Source: Microterricola viridarii (GTDB lineage Bacteria > Actinomycetota > Actinomycetes > Actinomycetales > Microbacteriaceae). From it: DNA of 64,000 bases. The stretch is from positions 1,240,001 to 1,304,000 of the forward strand of contig NZ_LT629742.1 in assembly GCF_900104895.1 (NCBI RefSeq). The letters are read 5' to 3'. Positions within the stretch are counted from its first letter, which is position 1. Each line of letters starts with the position of its first letter. Shown here one piece after another: positions 7,889 through 16,020 of this stretch. The notes below the pieces were generated by a model, which was given only the letters and a program-made list of their open reading frames with translations, did no database searches and was not told the DNA's origin. Position numbers and translations under genes: made by a program.

Positions 7889-9703
7889 TTAGTACTTCCT
7901 TTCCATGGGCTGGTAGCGCGTGACGGTGACGGGCTTCCAATCCAGACGGATGTGGTCGGCGGCATCTGCCGAGTGGGCGTCGCCCGAGAGGTACGCCATG
8001 GTGTGCTTCATGTAGGTCTCGTCGTCGCGGTTGGGGTAGTCGTCGCGCATGTGGCCGCCACGGCTCTCCTTGCGGTTGCGCGCGGAGTAGACGACGACCT
8101 CGGCGAGGTCGAGCAGGAAGCCGAGCTCGACGGCCTCGAGCAGGTCGGTGTTGAAGCGACGGCCCTTGTCCTGCACGGCGACGTTCTTGTAGCGCTCGCG
8201 CAGGCCGTGGATGGTCTGGGTGACCTCGGCCAGCGACTCGTCGGTGCGGAACACCTGAGCGCCGGCATCCATCTTGTCCTGCAGCTCCTTGCGCAGCACC
8301 GAGACGCGCTCGGTACCGGTCGAGTTGCGGATGCTGTCGATCAGACCGCGCACAGCGGCGGCCGGGTCCTTGGGCAGCGGAACGAACTCGGCCGTCTTGA
8401 CGTACTCGACGGCGTTGTTGCCCGCACGCTTGCCGAACACGTTGATGTCCAGCAGCGAGTTGGTGCCGAGGCGGTTGGAGCCGTGCACCGAGACGCAGGC
8501 GCACTCGCCGGCGGCGTAGAGGCCGGGGACGACGGTGGTGTTGTCGCGCAGCACCTCGGCGTTGACGTTGGTCGGGATGCCGCCCATGGCGTAGTGCGCG
8601 GTCGGCATCACGGGAACGGGCTCGGTCACCGGGTCGACACCGAGGTAGGTGCGGGCGAACTCGGTGATGTCCGGCAGCTTGGTCTCGAGGACCTCTGCAC
8701 CCAGGTGGGTGCAGTCGAGGTAGACGTAGTCCTTGTTCGGGCCGGCGCCGCGGCCCTCTGCCACCTCCTGGACCATGCAGCGGGCGACGATGTCGCGCGG
8801 GGCGAGGTCCTTGATGGTGGGGGCGTAGCGCTCCATGAAGCGCTCACCGGAGGCGTTGCGGAGGATCGCTCCCTCGCCGCGGGCGCCCTCGGTCAGGAGG
8901 ATGCCGAGGCCGGCCAGTCCGGTCGGGTGGAACTGGAAGAACTCCATGTCCTCGAGCGGCAGGCCCTTGCGCCAGATGATGCCGACGCCGTCACCGGTGA
9001 GGGTGTGCGCGTTCGACGTCGTCTTGAAGATCTTGCCGAACCCGCCCGTCGCGAAGATGATCGCCTTCGCCTGGAAGACGTGCAGCTCGCCGCTGGAGAG
9101 GTCGTAGGCGACAACGCCCGACGGCTGGTCGACGCCGTCGACGTTCGTCATGACCAGGTCGAGCACGTAGTACTCGTTGAAGAAGTTGATGCCGTGCTTG
9201 ACGCAGTTCTGGTACAGCGTCTGCAGGATCATGTGGCCGGTGCGGTCGGCGGCGTAGCAGGCGCGGCGAACCGGTGCCTTGCCGTGGTCGCGGGTGTGGC
9301 CGCCGAAGCGGCGCTGGTCGATCTTGCCCTCCGGCGTGCGGTTGAAGGGCAGGCCCATGTTCTCGAGGTCGAGGACCGCGTCGATGGCCTCCTTGGCCAG
9401 GATCTCCGCCGCATCCTGGTCGACGAGGTAGTCGCCGCCCTTGATGGTGTCGAAGGTGTGCCACTCCCAGTTGTCTTCCTCGACGTTGGCGAGCGCTGCG
9501 GCCATGCCACCCTGCGCCGCACCAGTGTGCGAGCGCGTCGGGTACAGCTTGGAGATCACGGCCGTCTTGGCGTGCGGTCCGGCCTCGATGGCCGCGCGCA
9601 TGCCGGCGCCGCCGGCGCCGACGATCACGACATCGAACTGGTGGTAGTGCACGCCGTCAACGATGGTGTGGTCGGCGCTGTCGAACGATGAGGACTGGGT
9701 CAC
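7889..9703 (-). CDS. sdhA: Succinate dehydrogenase flavoprotein subunit
   Basis: SdhA (604 residues) oxidises succinate to fumarate on a covalently bound FAD. The FAD-binding [10 protein letters not shown] is at about 30-39, and [10 protein letters not shown] contains the His to which FAD is attached. FHPTGL and the arginine- and histidine-rich capping-domain motifs contribute substrate binding, and [17 protein letters not shown] near the C-terminus is standard for the family. Full length. It lies between sdhD and sdhB in the usual order. Confidence 0.97.
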   Translation of the reverse strand: MTQSSSFDSADHTIVDGVHYHQFDVVIVGAGGAGMRAAIEAGPHAKTAVISKLYPTRSHTGAAQGGMAAALANVEEDNWEWHTFDTIKGGDYLVDQDAAEILAKEAIDAVLDLENMGLPFNRTPEGKIDQRRFGGHTRDHGKAPVRRACYAADRTGHMILQTLYQNCVKHGINFFNEYYVLDLVMTNVDGVDQPSGVVAYDLSSGELHVFQAKAIIFATGGFGKIFKTTSNAHTLTGDGVGIIWRKGLPLEDMEFFQFHPTGLAGLGILLTEGARGEGAILRNASGERFMERYAPTIKDLAPRDIVARCMVQEVAEGRGAGPNKDYVYLDCTHLGAEVLETKLPDITEFARTYLGVDPVTEPVPVMPTAHYAMGGIPTNVNAEVLRDNTTVVPGLYAAGECACVSVHGSNRLGTNSLLDINVFGKRAGNNAVEYVKTAEFVPLPKDPAAAVRGLIDSIRNSTGTERVSVLRKELQDKMDAGAQVFRTDESLAEVTQTIHGLRERYKNVAVQDKGRRFNTDLLEAVELGFLLDLAEVVVYSARNRKESRGGHMRDDYPNRDDETYMKHTMAYLSGDAHSADAADHIRLDWKPVTVTRYQPMERKY

Positions 9704-9734
9704 AGTGGCATCCGTACTTTGTGGTGATTAGGTA

Positions 9735-10187
9735 TTAGCGGGCCGCGCAGAGCGCAGGCAGCAGGTCGGCCGGCTGTCCAGGGGGGCAGGGGTCGAAGGT
9801 GAAGACGACGAGGGTGCCGAGCACGATGAGCACGACGACGGCGGCGAGGACCGCCGACTTGAGCACGCCGCGGGTCATCGGCAGCGTTGCGTAGTCGTTG
9901 ATCAGGGTGCGCATGCCGTTGCCGCCGTGGATCAGCGCGAGCCAGAGCATCGCGACATCCCACCACTGCCAGAACGGGTCGGCCAGCTTGCCGCCGACGA
10001 AGCCGAAGTCGATCGCCGAGATGCCGTCACCCAGCATGAGGTTGAAGAACAGGTGGCCGAAGATCAGCACGATCAGCACGATGCCGGAGGCACGCATGTA
10101 GATCCAGCCCCACTTCTCCCAGTTCACGCCGCGGCGCTTCACCGGGCGAGAGGGGGAGCGGGGGGCTTCGATGGTTGTTGCAGTCAT
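9735..10187 (-). CDS. sdhD: Succinate dehydrogenase membrane anchor subunit SdhD
   Basis: A 150-residue membrane anchor with three predicted helices (about 28-48, 75-95, 105-128). H44 in FGHLFFNLM and H86 in LALIHGGNGMR are candidates for haem or quinone contact, as in other anchors. It pairs with SdhC to hold SdhAB at the membrane and form the quinone site. GGGGAGC precedes the ATG at 10187. It follows sdhC by 16 bases. Confidence 0.9.
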   Translation of the reverse strand: MTATTIEAPRSPSRPVKRRGVNWEKWGWIYMRASGIVLIVLIFGHLFFNLMLGDGISAIDFGFVGGKLADPFWQWWDVAMLWLALIHGGNGMRTLINDYATLPMTRGVLKSAVLAAVVVLIVLGTLVVFTFDPCPPGQPADLLPALCAAR

Positions 10188-10203
10188 GATGTGCTCCCCT
10201 TTC

Positions 10204-10629
10204 CTAGTGGCTGAAGACGTTGATCAGGTGGCGCGGCGTGAAGCCGAGCATGGTGATCACCCAGAGCGCGATGACGATGTAGAACATCAGCTTCTGGTAC
10301 TTCACGCCGCCGGCCCAGAAGTCGATCAGGATGATCCGGATGCCGTTGTAGGCGTGGAACACGATCGCACCGACGAGGGCGACCTCGCCGAGACCCATCA
10401 ATGGCGTCTGGTACGTGCCGATGACGACGTTGTACGCCTCCGGGCTGACGCGAATGAGTGCGGTATCAAGAATGTGGACGAGCAGGAAGAAGAAGATCGC
10501 GACACCGGTGATTCGGTGCAGGACCCACGACCACATTCCCTCGCGGCCGCGGTACAGGGTACCGGCGGGGCGAGGTGAGGTGGTGGACTTCTTGGCTGCT
10601 GTCAGGGTTCCTGCCGTTTGCTGTGGCAT
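10204..10629 (-). CDS. sdhC: Succinate dehydrogenase cytochrome b556 subunit SdhC
   Basis: A 141-residue membrane anchor with three helices. The family motif is MWSWVLHRITGVAIF (about residues 32-46), with a conserved His in LVHILDT and another in VFHAYNGIR. The ATG at 10629 was chosen over one at 10710 because GGAGGG lies 6 bases upstream and the family opening then has normal length. It is the first gene of sdhCDAB and is transcribed divergently from the mannose-1-phosphate guanylyltransferase gene. Confidence 0.92.
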   Translation of the reverse strand: MPQQTAGTLTAAKKSTTSPRPAGTLYRGREGMWSWVLHRITGVAIFFFLLVHILDTALIRVSPEAYNVVIGTYQTPLMGLGEVALVGAIVFHAYNGIRIILIDFWAGGVKYQKLMFYIVIALWVITMLGFTPRHLINVFSH

Positions 10630-10727
10630 GAACAACCCTCCCTGGCTGAAGTGTGGCCAGTCACTGGCCCGGATTGCTCGATGAGCATGTGAACCCATAC
10701 TATTCCTCACTCTCAGCGTTTTTCTGG

Positions 10728-10743
10728 TTAGGTATGCCTTACT
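10728..10743. promoter_or_regulatory. Possible iron-box-like palindrome upstream of sdhC
   Basis: TTAGGTATGCCTTA (10728-10741) is an imperfect 14-base palindrome (10 of 14 positions symmetric) and resembles half of the DtxR/IdeR consensus. It lies about 100 bases upstream of sdhC and 50 bases upstream of the divergent gene. DtxR-family control of iron-rich enzymes is known in actinobacteria; assignment here is tentative. Confidence 0.3.
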
Positions 10744-10780
10744 CGGCGGCCGTCGCCGCGGTCTGCGCCCGCGGCTGGCC

Positions 10781-10786
10781 TAGGCT
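10781..10786 (+). promoter_or_regulatory. -10 box of guanylyltransferase gene (leaderless)
   Basis: TAGGCT is separated from the GTG start at 10793 by 6 bases, with no Shine-Dalgarno sequence in between. Confidence 0.5.
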
Positions 10787-10792
10787 GACTGC

Positions 10793-11914
10793 GTGACTAC
10801 GTCAACTGCGCTCGCCCGTTTCTACAGCGTGATCCCCGCCGGAGGCATCGGATCCCGGCTGTGGCCGCTCTCCCGCGCCGACGCCCCCAAGTTCCTGCAC
10901 GACCTGACCGGTTCCGGCCAGACCCTGCTGCGCGACACCTGGAACCGGCTCGCCCCCCTGACCGGGGATCAGCGGATCATGGTCGTCACCGGCCGAGCCC
11001 ACCGCAAGGCAGTGGAGGAGCAGCTGCCAGAGCTCGCCGACCACAATGTCGTGCTCGAGAGCGAGCCGCGCGAGTCGGCCGCCGCGATCGGGCTGGCCGC
11101 CGCGATCTTGGAACTGCGCGAGCCCGGCGTCATCATCGGCTCCTTCGCCGCCGACCACGTCATCCACCGCGACGACATCTTCCGCCAGGCCGTCGCCGAG
11201 GCCGTCGAGGTCGCGGATGCCGGCTACATCGTGACCCTCGGCATCCGCCCGACGGAGCCGGCCATCGGCTTCGGCTACATCCACTCCGGTGGCAAGCTCG
11301 ACGTTCCCGGCGCCCCGAGCGCCCTCGCCGTCGAGTCCTTCGTGGAGAAGCCGGACCAGGCCACCGCGAAGCGCTACCTGGCCAGCGGCCGCTACCTCTG
11401 GAACGCCGGCATGTTCATTGCCCGCGCCGACCGGATCCTCGAGGAGATCGGCCGCTCGGAGCCCGAGCTGCTCGCCGGCCTGCTCGAGCTCGCCGCTGCC
11501 TGGGACGACCCGGCCACCCGCGGCCCGGCCGTCGACCGCATCTGGCCGAACCTCAAGAAGATCGCGATCGACTACGCCGTCGCCGAGCCGGCGGCCGCGG
11601 CCGGCCGCCTCGCCGTCATCCCCGGCCTCTTCGACTGGGACGACGTCGGCGACTTCGCGTCGATCGCCAAACTGCACTCCGGCGGCCGCAAGAGGGACCT
11701 CGCCATCCTCGGCGAGAACGCCCGGGTGCTCGCCGACTCCTCCAGCGGAATCGTCATCTCCGAGGGCGGGCGCACGATCGCGCTGATCGGCGTCGAGGAC
11801 ATCGTCGTCGTGGACACCGCCGACGCTCTCCTCGTGACGACGAGTGCCAACGCCCAGAAGGTGAAGGCCGTCGTCGACGCCCTGAAGCTCTCCGGCCGCA
11901 CCGACGTCCTCTAA
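10793..11914 (+). CDS. manC: Mannose-1-phosphate guanylyltransferase
   Basis: A 373-residue nucleotidyltransferase making GDP-mannose from mannose 1-phosphate and GTP, for cell-envelope mannosylation. The family signature is at the N-terminus (PAGGIGSRLWPLSRADAPKF, residues 15-34), followed by FGYIHSGGK and FVEKPDQATAKRYL, and the FDWDDVGDF motif near residue 280. It is the short monofunctional form without a phosphomannose isomerase domain. In mycobacteria the corresponding gene is called manB (Rv3264c), elsewhere manC. It stands alone between sdh and the nucleoside locus. Confidence 0.9.
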   Translation: MTTSTALARFYSVIPAGGIGSRLWPLSRADAPKFLHDLTGSGQTLLRDTWNRLAPLTGDQRIMVVTGRAHRKAVEEQLPELADHNVVLESEPRESAAAIGLAAAILELREPGVIIGSFAADHVIHRDDIFRQAVAEAVEVADAGYIVTLGIRPTEPAIGFGYIHSGGKLDVPGAPSALAVESFVEKPDQATAKRYLASGRYLWNAGMFIARADRILEEIGRSEPELLAGLLELAAAWDDPATRGPAVDRIWPNLKKIAIDYAVAEPAAAAGRLAVIPGLFDWDDVGDFASIAKLHSGGRKRDLAILGENARVLADSSSGIVISEGGRTIALIGVEDIVVVDTADALLVTTSANAQKVKAVVDALKLSGRTDVL

Positions 11915-11955
11915 CCCAACCAGTAACCGCCCACCCCGTGCACCAGGAGTCGAAC

Positions 11956-13035
11956 GTGAAGAATTCAGCCCGCGGCATCCGTCGCGTCATTGTCCCCGCC
12001 GCCCTGCTCGCCAGTGCCGCGCTCCTCCTCGCCGGCTGCGCCTCGGCGCCGGAGGCCGGCGGCGAGAGCACCGCCTCCGACTACTGTGCGCGCATGGTCA
12101 CGAACTCGGGCGGCCTCGAAGACCGCTCCTTCAACCAGTCCAGCTGGGAGGGCCTGCAGCAGGCCAGCACCCAGTACGACATCGACGTCGCCGCGCTGGT
12201 GTCGACCTCCGAGACCGACCTCCGCCCGAACGTCGAGCAGGCCGTCGGCACCGGATGCCAGTTCGTGCTCACCGTGGGCTGGGAGCTCGCCGACGCGACG
12301 ACCGCCGCGGCCGAGGCCAACCCCGATGTGCACTTCGCCATCGTCGACGAGCAGGTCGAGGCCCCGAACATCAAGCCGATCGTCTTCGACACGGCCCAGG
12401 CCGCGTTCCTGGCTGGCTACCTCGCGGCCGGCGTCACCGAGACGGGCATTGTCGCGACCTTCGGCGGCGGCAACCAGCCGCCCGTCACCCTGTTCATGGA
12501 CGGCTTCGTCGACGGCGTCGCGAAGTACAACGAGGTGCACGGTACCAGCGTGCGCGCGCTCGGCTGGGACAAGGCGAAGCAGGACGGCAACTTCACCGGC
12601 GACTTCGAGGACGTCGCGAAGGGCAAGACGCTGACCCAGGGCTTCATCGACCAGGGCGCAGACGTGATCCTGCCCGTGGCCGGCCAGGTCGGCGAGGGCG
12701 CTGCGGCCGCCGCGAGCGAGTCCACCGGCGTCTCGATCATCTGGGTTGACAACGACGGCTACGAGACCCTGCCGGCCGCCTTCCGCCCGGTCGTGCTCAC
12801 CAGCGTGCTGAAAAACACGCAGGACGCCGTGGCGGCCATCGTCGGCGACGATCTGAACGGCACATTCGAGAACACCCCCTTCGTCGGCACGCTGGAGAAC
12901 GGCGGCGTCGAGATCGCCCCGTTCCACGAGCGCGCGTCGCTGGTTTCGCCCGAGCTCTCCGCCGAGATCGAGGGCATCCGCCAGGGAATCATCGACGGCA
13001 GCATCGTCGTCACCTCGCCGAGCACGCCGCGCTAG
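11956..13035 (+). CDS. BMP family substrate-binding lipoprotein (first copy)
   Basis: A 359-residue lipoprotein of the Bmp/Med family, the extracellular substrate receptor of nucleoside ABC importers. The signal peptide ends in LLLAGCAS (Cys about residue 29), a good lipobox. Family segments are GGLEDRSFNQSSWEG, NIKPIVFDTAQAAFLAGY and TPFVGTLENGGVEIAPF. The GTG at 11956 has AGGAG 6 bases upstream. It is clearly paralogous to the next gene, with matching blocks through the whole length, so the pair arose by tandem duplication. A strong hairpin follows, separating the two transcription units. Confidence 0.9.
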   Translation: MKNSARGIRRVIVPAALLASAALLLAGCASAPEAGGESTASDYCARMVTNSGGLEDRSFNQSSWEGLQQASTQYDIDVAALVSTSETDLRPNVEQAVGTGCQFVLTVGWELADATTAAAEANPDVHFAIVDEQVEAPNIKPIVFDTAQAAFLAGYLAAGVTETGIVATFGGGNQPPVTLFMDGFVDGVAKYNEVHGTSVRALGWDKAKQDGNFTGDFEDVAKGKTLTQGFIDQGADVILPVAGQVGEGAAAAASESTGVSIIWVDNDGYETLPAAFRPVVLTSVLKNTQDAVAAIVGDDLNGTFENTPFVGTLENGGVEIAPFHERASLVSPELSAEIEGIRQGIIDGSIVVTSPSTPR

Positions 13036-13052
13036 ACCGGCGGACGACCCCT

Positions 13053-13091
13053 CGCGATCCTCTGCTCACATGAGCAGAGGATCGCGATTTC
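13053..13091 (+). terminator. Intrinsic terminator after first BMP gene
   Basis: Sixteen-base arms at 13053-13068 and 13071-13086 pair perfectly around CA and are followed by ATTTCAT. The hairpin starts 17 bases after the stop codon. Confidence 0.8.
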
Positions 13092-13115
13092 ATAACCATT
13101 GAGTCGCGGGCCGAA

Positions 13116-13129
13116 TTTGCTCATAAGAG
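13116..13129. promoter_or_regulatory. Candidate operator upstream of second BMP gene
   Basis: TTTGCTCATAAG (13116-13127) recurs in reverse complement at 14419-14430, upstream of the ABC ATPase gene. Here it also forms the small dyad TGCTC-ATAA-GAGCA (13118-13131). Two copies in front of two genes of one transport system suggest a shared regulator. Confidence 0.45.
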
Positions 13130-13201
13130 CAGGGAAATATTCGGTAACGTGACTTGCACAGAGGCCCCGGACTCCGTCGGGGCAGCACCTTGGAGGTCAC
13201 C

Positions 13202-14308
13202 TTGACTATCACGACTCGTAAGGCTGGCCTGTCCGGTCTTGCTATTTTTGGCGTTGCCGCCCTGCTTTCGGGTTGTGCATCCGCACCCGAGAGCGGCGGA
13301 GGATCCACGGGCGGCGCCGACGGCGCGCTTGACTACCTCCCCTGCATGGTCTCCGACGCGGGCGGATTCGACGACAAGTCCTTCAACCAGCTCGGCTACG
13401 AGGGCATGGTCAAGGCAGCGGACGAGCTCGGTGTCGAGTACAAGAAGGTCCAGTCCGACGCTGAGACCGACTACGCCCCGAACCTGACCAACCTCGTTGA
13501 CCAGGGCTGCAACACGATCGTCACCGTTGGCTTCGCCCTCGCGGCCGCCGCCGGAGAGTCCGCCGCGGCGAACCCCGACATCGAGTACGTCAGCATCGAC
13601 GACGTCGTCGACCAGGACTTCGACGGCAAGACCGACCAGCCCAACATCAAGCCGATCATCTTCGACACCGCCCAGGCCGCGTTCCTGGCCGGCTACGCCG
13701 CAGCTGACTTCTCGAAGACCGGCGTCGTCGGCACCTTCGGTGGCATGAACTTCCCGACCGTCTCCATCTTCATGGACGGCTTCGCGCAGGGCGTTCAGTA
13801 CTACAACACCGCCAAGGGCAAGGACGTCAAGGTCCTCGGTTGGGACACCGCCGCTCAGGACGGCTCCTTCACCGGTGGCTTCGAGGCCAACGACGGCGCC
13901 CGCCAGATCGCGCAGGGCCTGATCGACCAGAACGTCGACGTGCTGCTGCCCGTCGGTGGCCCGATCTACCAGAGCGCCGCTGCCGCCATCCGCGACTCCG
14001 GCAAGGAGATCGCACTCATCGGCGTCGACGCCGATGTGTTCGAGACCGACCCCTCGGTCGGCGACCTCCTCCTCACCTCGATCCGCAAGGCGATCGACGT
14101 CGGAACCTACGACGCGATCCTCGCAGCGGGCAACGGCGAGTTCGACGCCACGCCGTTCGTCGGCACGCTCGAGAACGAGGGTGTGGGCCTGGCCTCCTTC
14201 CACGACTTCGAGAGCAAGGTCAACCCCTCCCTCCAGGGCGAGCTCGACGAGATCAAGGCCGGCATCATCGACGGCTCGATCCCCGTCACGTCGTACCTCG
14301 CTGGCTAA
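13202..14308 (+). CDS. BMP family substrate-binding lipoprotein (second copy)
   Basis: A 368-residue nucleoside-binding lipoprotein. The start is taken as TTG at 13202, because GGAGGT lies 4 bases upstream and the protein then begins with a short basic signal peptide ending in LLSGCAS. An ATG at 13154 would place charged residues before the signal. Family blocks are GGFDDKSFNQLGYEGM, QPNIKPIIFDTAQAAFLAGY and TPFVGTLENEGVGL. Two hairpins follow before the ATPase gene, which may keep the receptor more abundant than the membrane parts, as is common in ABC importers. Confidence 0.9.
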   Translation: MTITTRKAGLSGLAIFGVAALLSGCASAPESGGGSTGGADGALDYLPCMVSDAGGFDDKSFNQLGYEGMVKAADELGVEYKKVQSDAETDYAPNLTNLVDQGCNTIVTVGFALAAAAGESAAANPDIEYVSIDDVVDQDFDGKTDQPNIKPIIFDTAQAAFLAGYAAADFSKTGVVGTFGGMNFPTVSIFMDGFAQGVQYYNTAKGKDVKVLGWDTAAQDGSFTGGFEANDGARQIAQGLIDQNVDVLLPVGGPIYQSAAAAIRDSGKEIALIGVDADVFETDPSVGDLLLTSIRKAIDVGTYDAILAAGNGEFDATPFVGTLENEGVGLASFHDFESKVNPSLQGELDEIKAGIIDGSIPVTSYLAG

Positions 14309-14338
14309 GTAGCCGCTGCAACACAGAGCACTGCGTCA

Positions 14339-14413
14339 CACGGGGAGACCAGCGAGAGCTGGCCTCCCCGTGCGGCGTTAAGCCCCGCACCTTTCGCTCA
14401 GAAGGCGGGGCTT
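14339..14413 (+). terminator. Two successive hairpins between BMP and ABC ATPase genes
   Basis: The first hairpin pairs 14339-14347 with 14364-14372 and has an inner CCAGC/GCTGG stem with GAGA loop. The second pairs AAGCCCCGC (14380-14388) with GCGGGGCTT (14405-14413). Neither has a long T-tract. Their position suggests partial termination between receptor and transporter genes. Confidence 0.6.
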
Positions 14414-14418
14414 CGCAA

Positions 14419-14430
14419 CTTATGAGCAAA
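14419..14430. promoter_or_regulatory. Second copy of candidate operator
   Basis: CTTATGAGCAAA is the exact reverse complement of the 12-mer at 13116-13127. It lies 57 bases upstream of the -10 box of the ABC ATPase gene. Confidence 0.45.
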
Positions 14431-14486
14431 CGGGTCGGATGCAGCCAACTTCCGTGCACAGCCCCCACTTCTGCGCAGGCACTCAA

Positions 14487-14492
14487 TAGAAT
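14487..14492 (+). promoter_or_regulatory. -10 box of ABC ATPase gene (leaderless)
   Basis: TAGAAT is followed by 7 bases and the ATG at 14500. It gives the transporter and salvage genes a promoter independent of the BMP gene. Confidence 0.55.
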
Positions 14493-14499
14493 CGGGAAC

Positions 14500-16020
14500 A
14501 TGAAGCTCGAACTTCGCGGCATTACGAAAAGATTCGGTGCCCTGGTCGCCAACGACCACATAGACCTCACTGTCGAGGCCGGCGAGATCCACTGCCTACT
14601 GGGCGAGAACGGTGCCGGCAAGTCGACGCTCATGAACGTGCTCTACGGCCTGTATCAGGCCGAGGAGGGCGAGATCCTGCTCGACGACGTCGTGCAGCAC
14701 TTCGCCGGGCCCGGCGACGCCATGGCCGCGGGAATCGGCATGGTGCACCAGCACTTCATGCTCATCCCCGTGTTCACCGTCGCCGAGAACGTCATGCTCG
14801 GCAACGAGTCGACCAAGTTCGGCGGGCGGCTCGACCTGCCGGCGGCCCGCGCCAAGGTCAAGGAGATCTCCGCGCGGTTCGGCTTCCACGTCGACCCGGA
14901 CGCCCTCGTCGGCGACCTGCCCGTCGGTGTGCAGCAGCGCGTCGAGATCATCAAGGCGCTCTCCCGCAACGCCAAGGTGCTCGTCTTCGATGAGCCCACC
15001 GCGGTGCTCACCCCGCAGGAGACCGACGAGTTGATGGCCATCATGCGCCAGCTGCGCGACTCCGGCACCTCGATCGTCTTCATCACCCACAAGCTGCGCG
15101 AGGTGCGCGAGGTCGCCGACCGCATCACCGTCATCCGGCTCGGCAAGGTCGTCGGCGAGGCATCGCCCACCGCGACCAACGCGGAGCTCGCCTCCCTCAT
15201 GGTCGGCCGCGCCGTCGAGCTCACCGTGCAGAAGGGCCCGGCCGACCTGCGCGGCCCAGCCTTCGTCGTCACCAACCTGTCCGTCATCGACCCCCTCGGC
15301 CAGATCGTCGTCAACGACGTGAGCTTCGAGGTGCAGCGCGGTGAGATCCTCGCCATCGCCGGCGTGCAGGGCAACGGCCAGACCGAGCTCAGCGAGGCCA
15401 TCGTCGGCCTCCAGCCCCGGGTCACCGGCAGCATCACGCTGGACGGCAAGGAGATCTCCACGCTCAGCGTGCGGAAGATCCTCGACTCCGGCGTCGGCTT
15501 CGTGCCGGAGGACCGCACGGAGGACGGCCTCGTCGGCGAGTTCACCATTGCGGAGAACCTCATGCTCGACCGCGCGGACGGCGCGCCCTTCGTCAAGGGC
15601 GCGAACCTGCAGCGGGCCTACCTGGCCGAGTTCGCCACCGAGAAGTCCGCCGAGTTCGACGTGCGCTCCCAGGGCATCGACACCAAGGTCGGCCGCCTCT
15701 CCGGCGGCAACCAGCAGAAGGTCGTGCTGGCCCGCGAGCTCAGCCGCGAGCTGCGCCTCTTCCTCGCCGCCCAGCCCACCCGCGGCATCGACGTCGGCTC
15801 CATCGAGTTCGTGCACAAGCGCATCGTCGAGACCCGCGACTCGGGCGTGCCCGTGATCGTCGTCTCCACCGAGCTCGACGAGGTCACCGCCCTTGCCGAC
15901 CGCATCCTCGTGATGTACCGCGGCAAGGTCATTGGAATTGTCCCAGGCGACACCCCGCGCGACGTGCTGGGTCTCATGATGGCCGGCGAAACGCCGAGCA
16001 ACGAAGGAGCAGCGGCATGA
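14500..16020 (+). CDS. Nucleoside ABC importer, ATP-binding protein (two nucleotide-binding domains)
   Basis: A 506-residue protein with two tandem ABC domains, as in the sugar and nucleoside class (RbsA/NupO type). Domain 1 has Walker A GENGAGKST (35-43), a signature-like LPVGVQQRVEI and Walker B VLVFDEPTAVLTP. Domain 2 has the degenerate P-loop GVQGNGQTEL, signature LSGGNQQKVVLAREL and LFLAAQPTRGIDVG, where the usual Walker B Asp/Glu is replaced. One active and one degenerate site is typical of this class. The start is the leaderless ATG at 14500. It overlaps the first permease gene by 4 bases (ATGA). Confidence 0.93.
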   Translation: MKLELRGITKRFGALVANDHIDLTVEAGEIHCLLGENGAGKSTLMNVLYGLYQAEEGEILLDDVVQHFAGPGDAMAAGIGMVHQHFMLIPVFTVAENVMLGNESTKFGGRLDLPAARAKVKEISARFGFHVDPDALVGDLPVGVQQRVEIIKALSRNAKVLVFDEPTAVLTPQETDELMAIMRQLRDSGTSIVFITHKLREVREVADRITVIRLGKVVGEASPTATNAELASLMVGRAVELTVQKGPADLRGPAFVVTNLSVIDPLGQIVVNDVSFEVQRGEILAIAGVQGNGQTELSEAIVGLQPRVTGSITLDGKEISTLSVRKILDSGVGFVPEDRTEDGLVGEFTIAENLMLDRADGAPFVKGANLQRAYLAEFATEKSAEFDVRSQGIDTKVGRLSGGNQQKVVLARELSRELRLFLAAQPTRGIDVGSIEFVHKRIVETRDSGVPVIVVSTELDEVTALADRILVMYRGKVIGIVPGDTPRDVLGLMMAGETPSNEGAAA

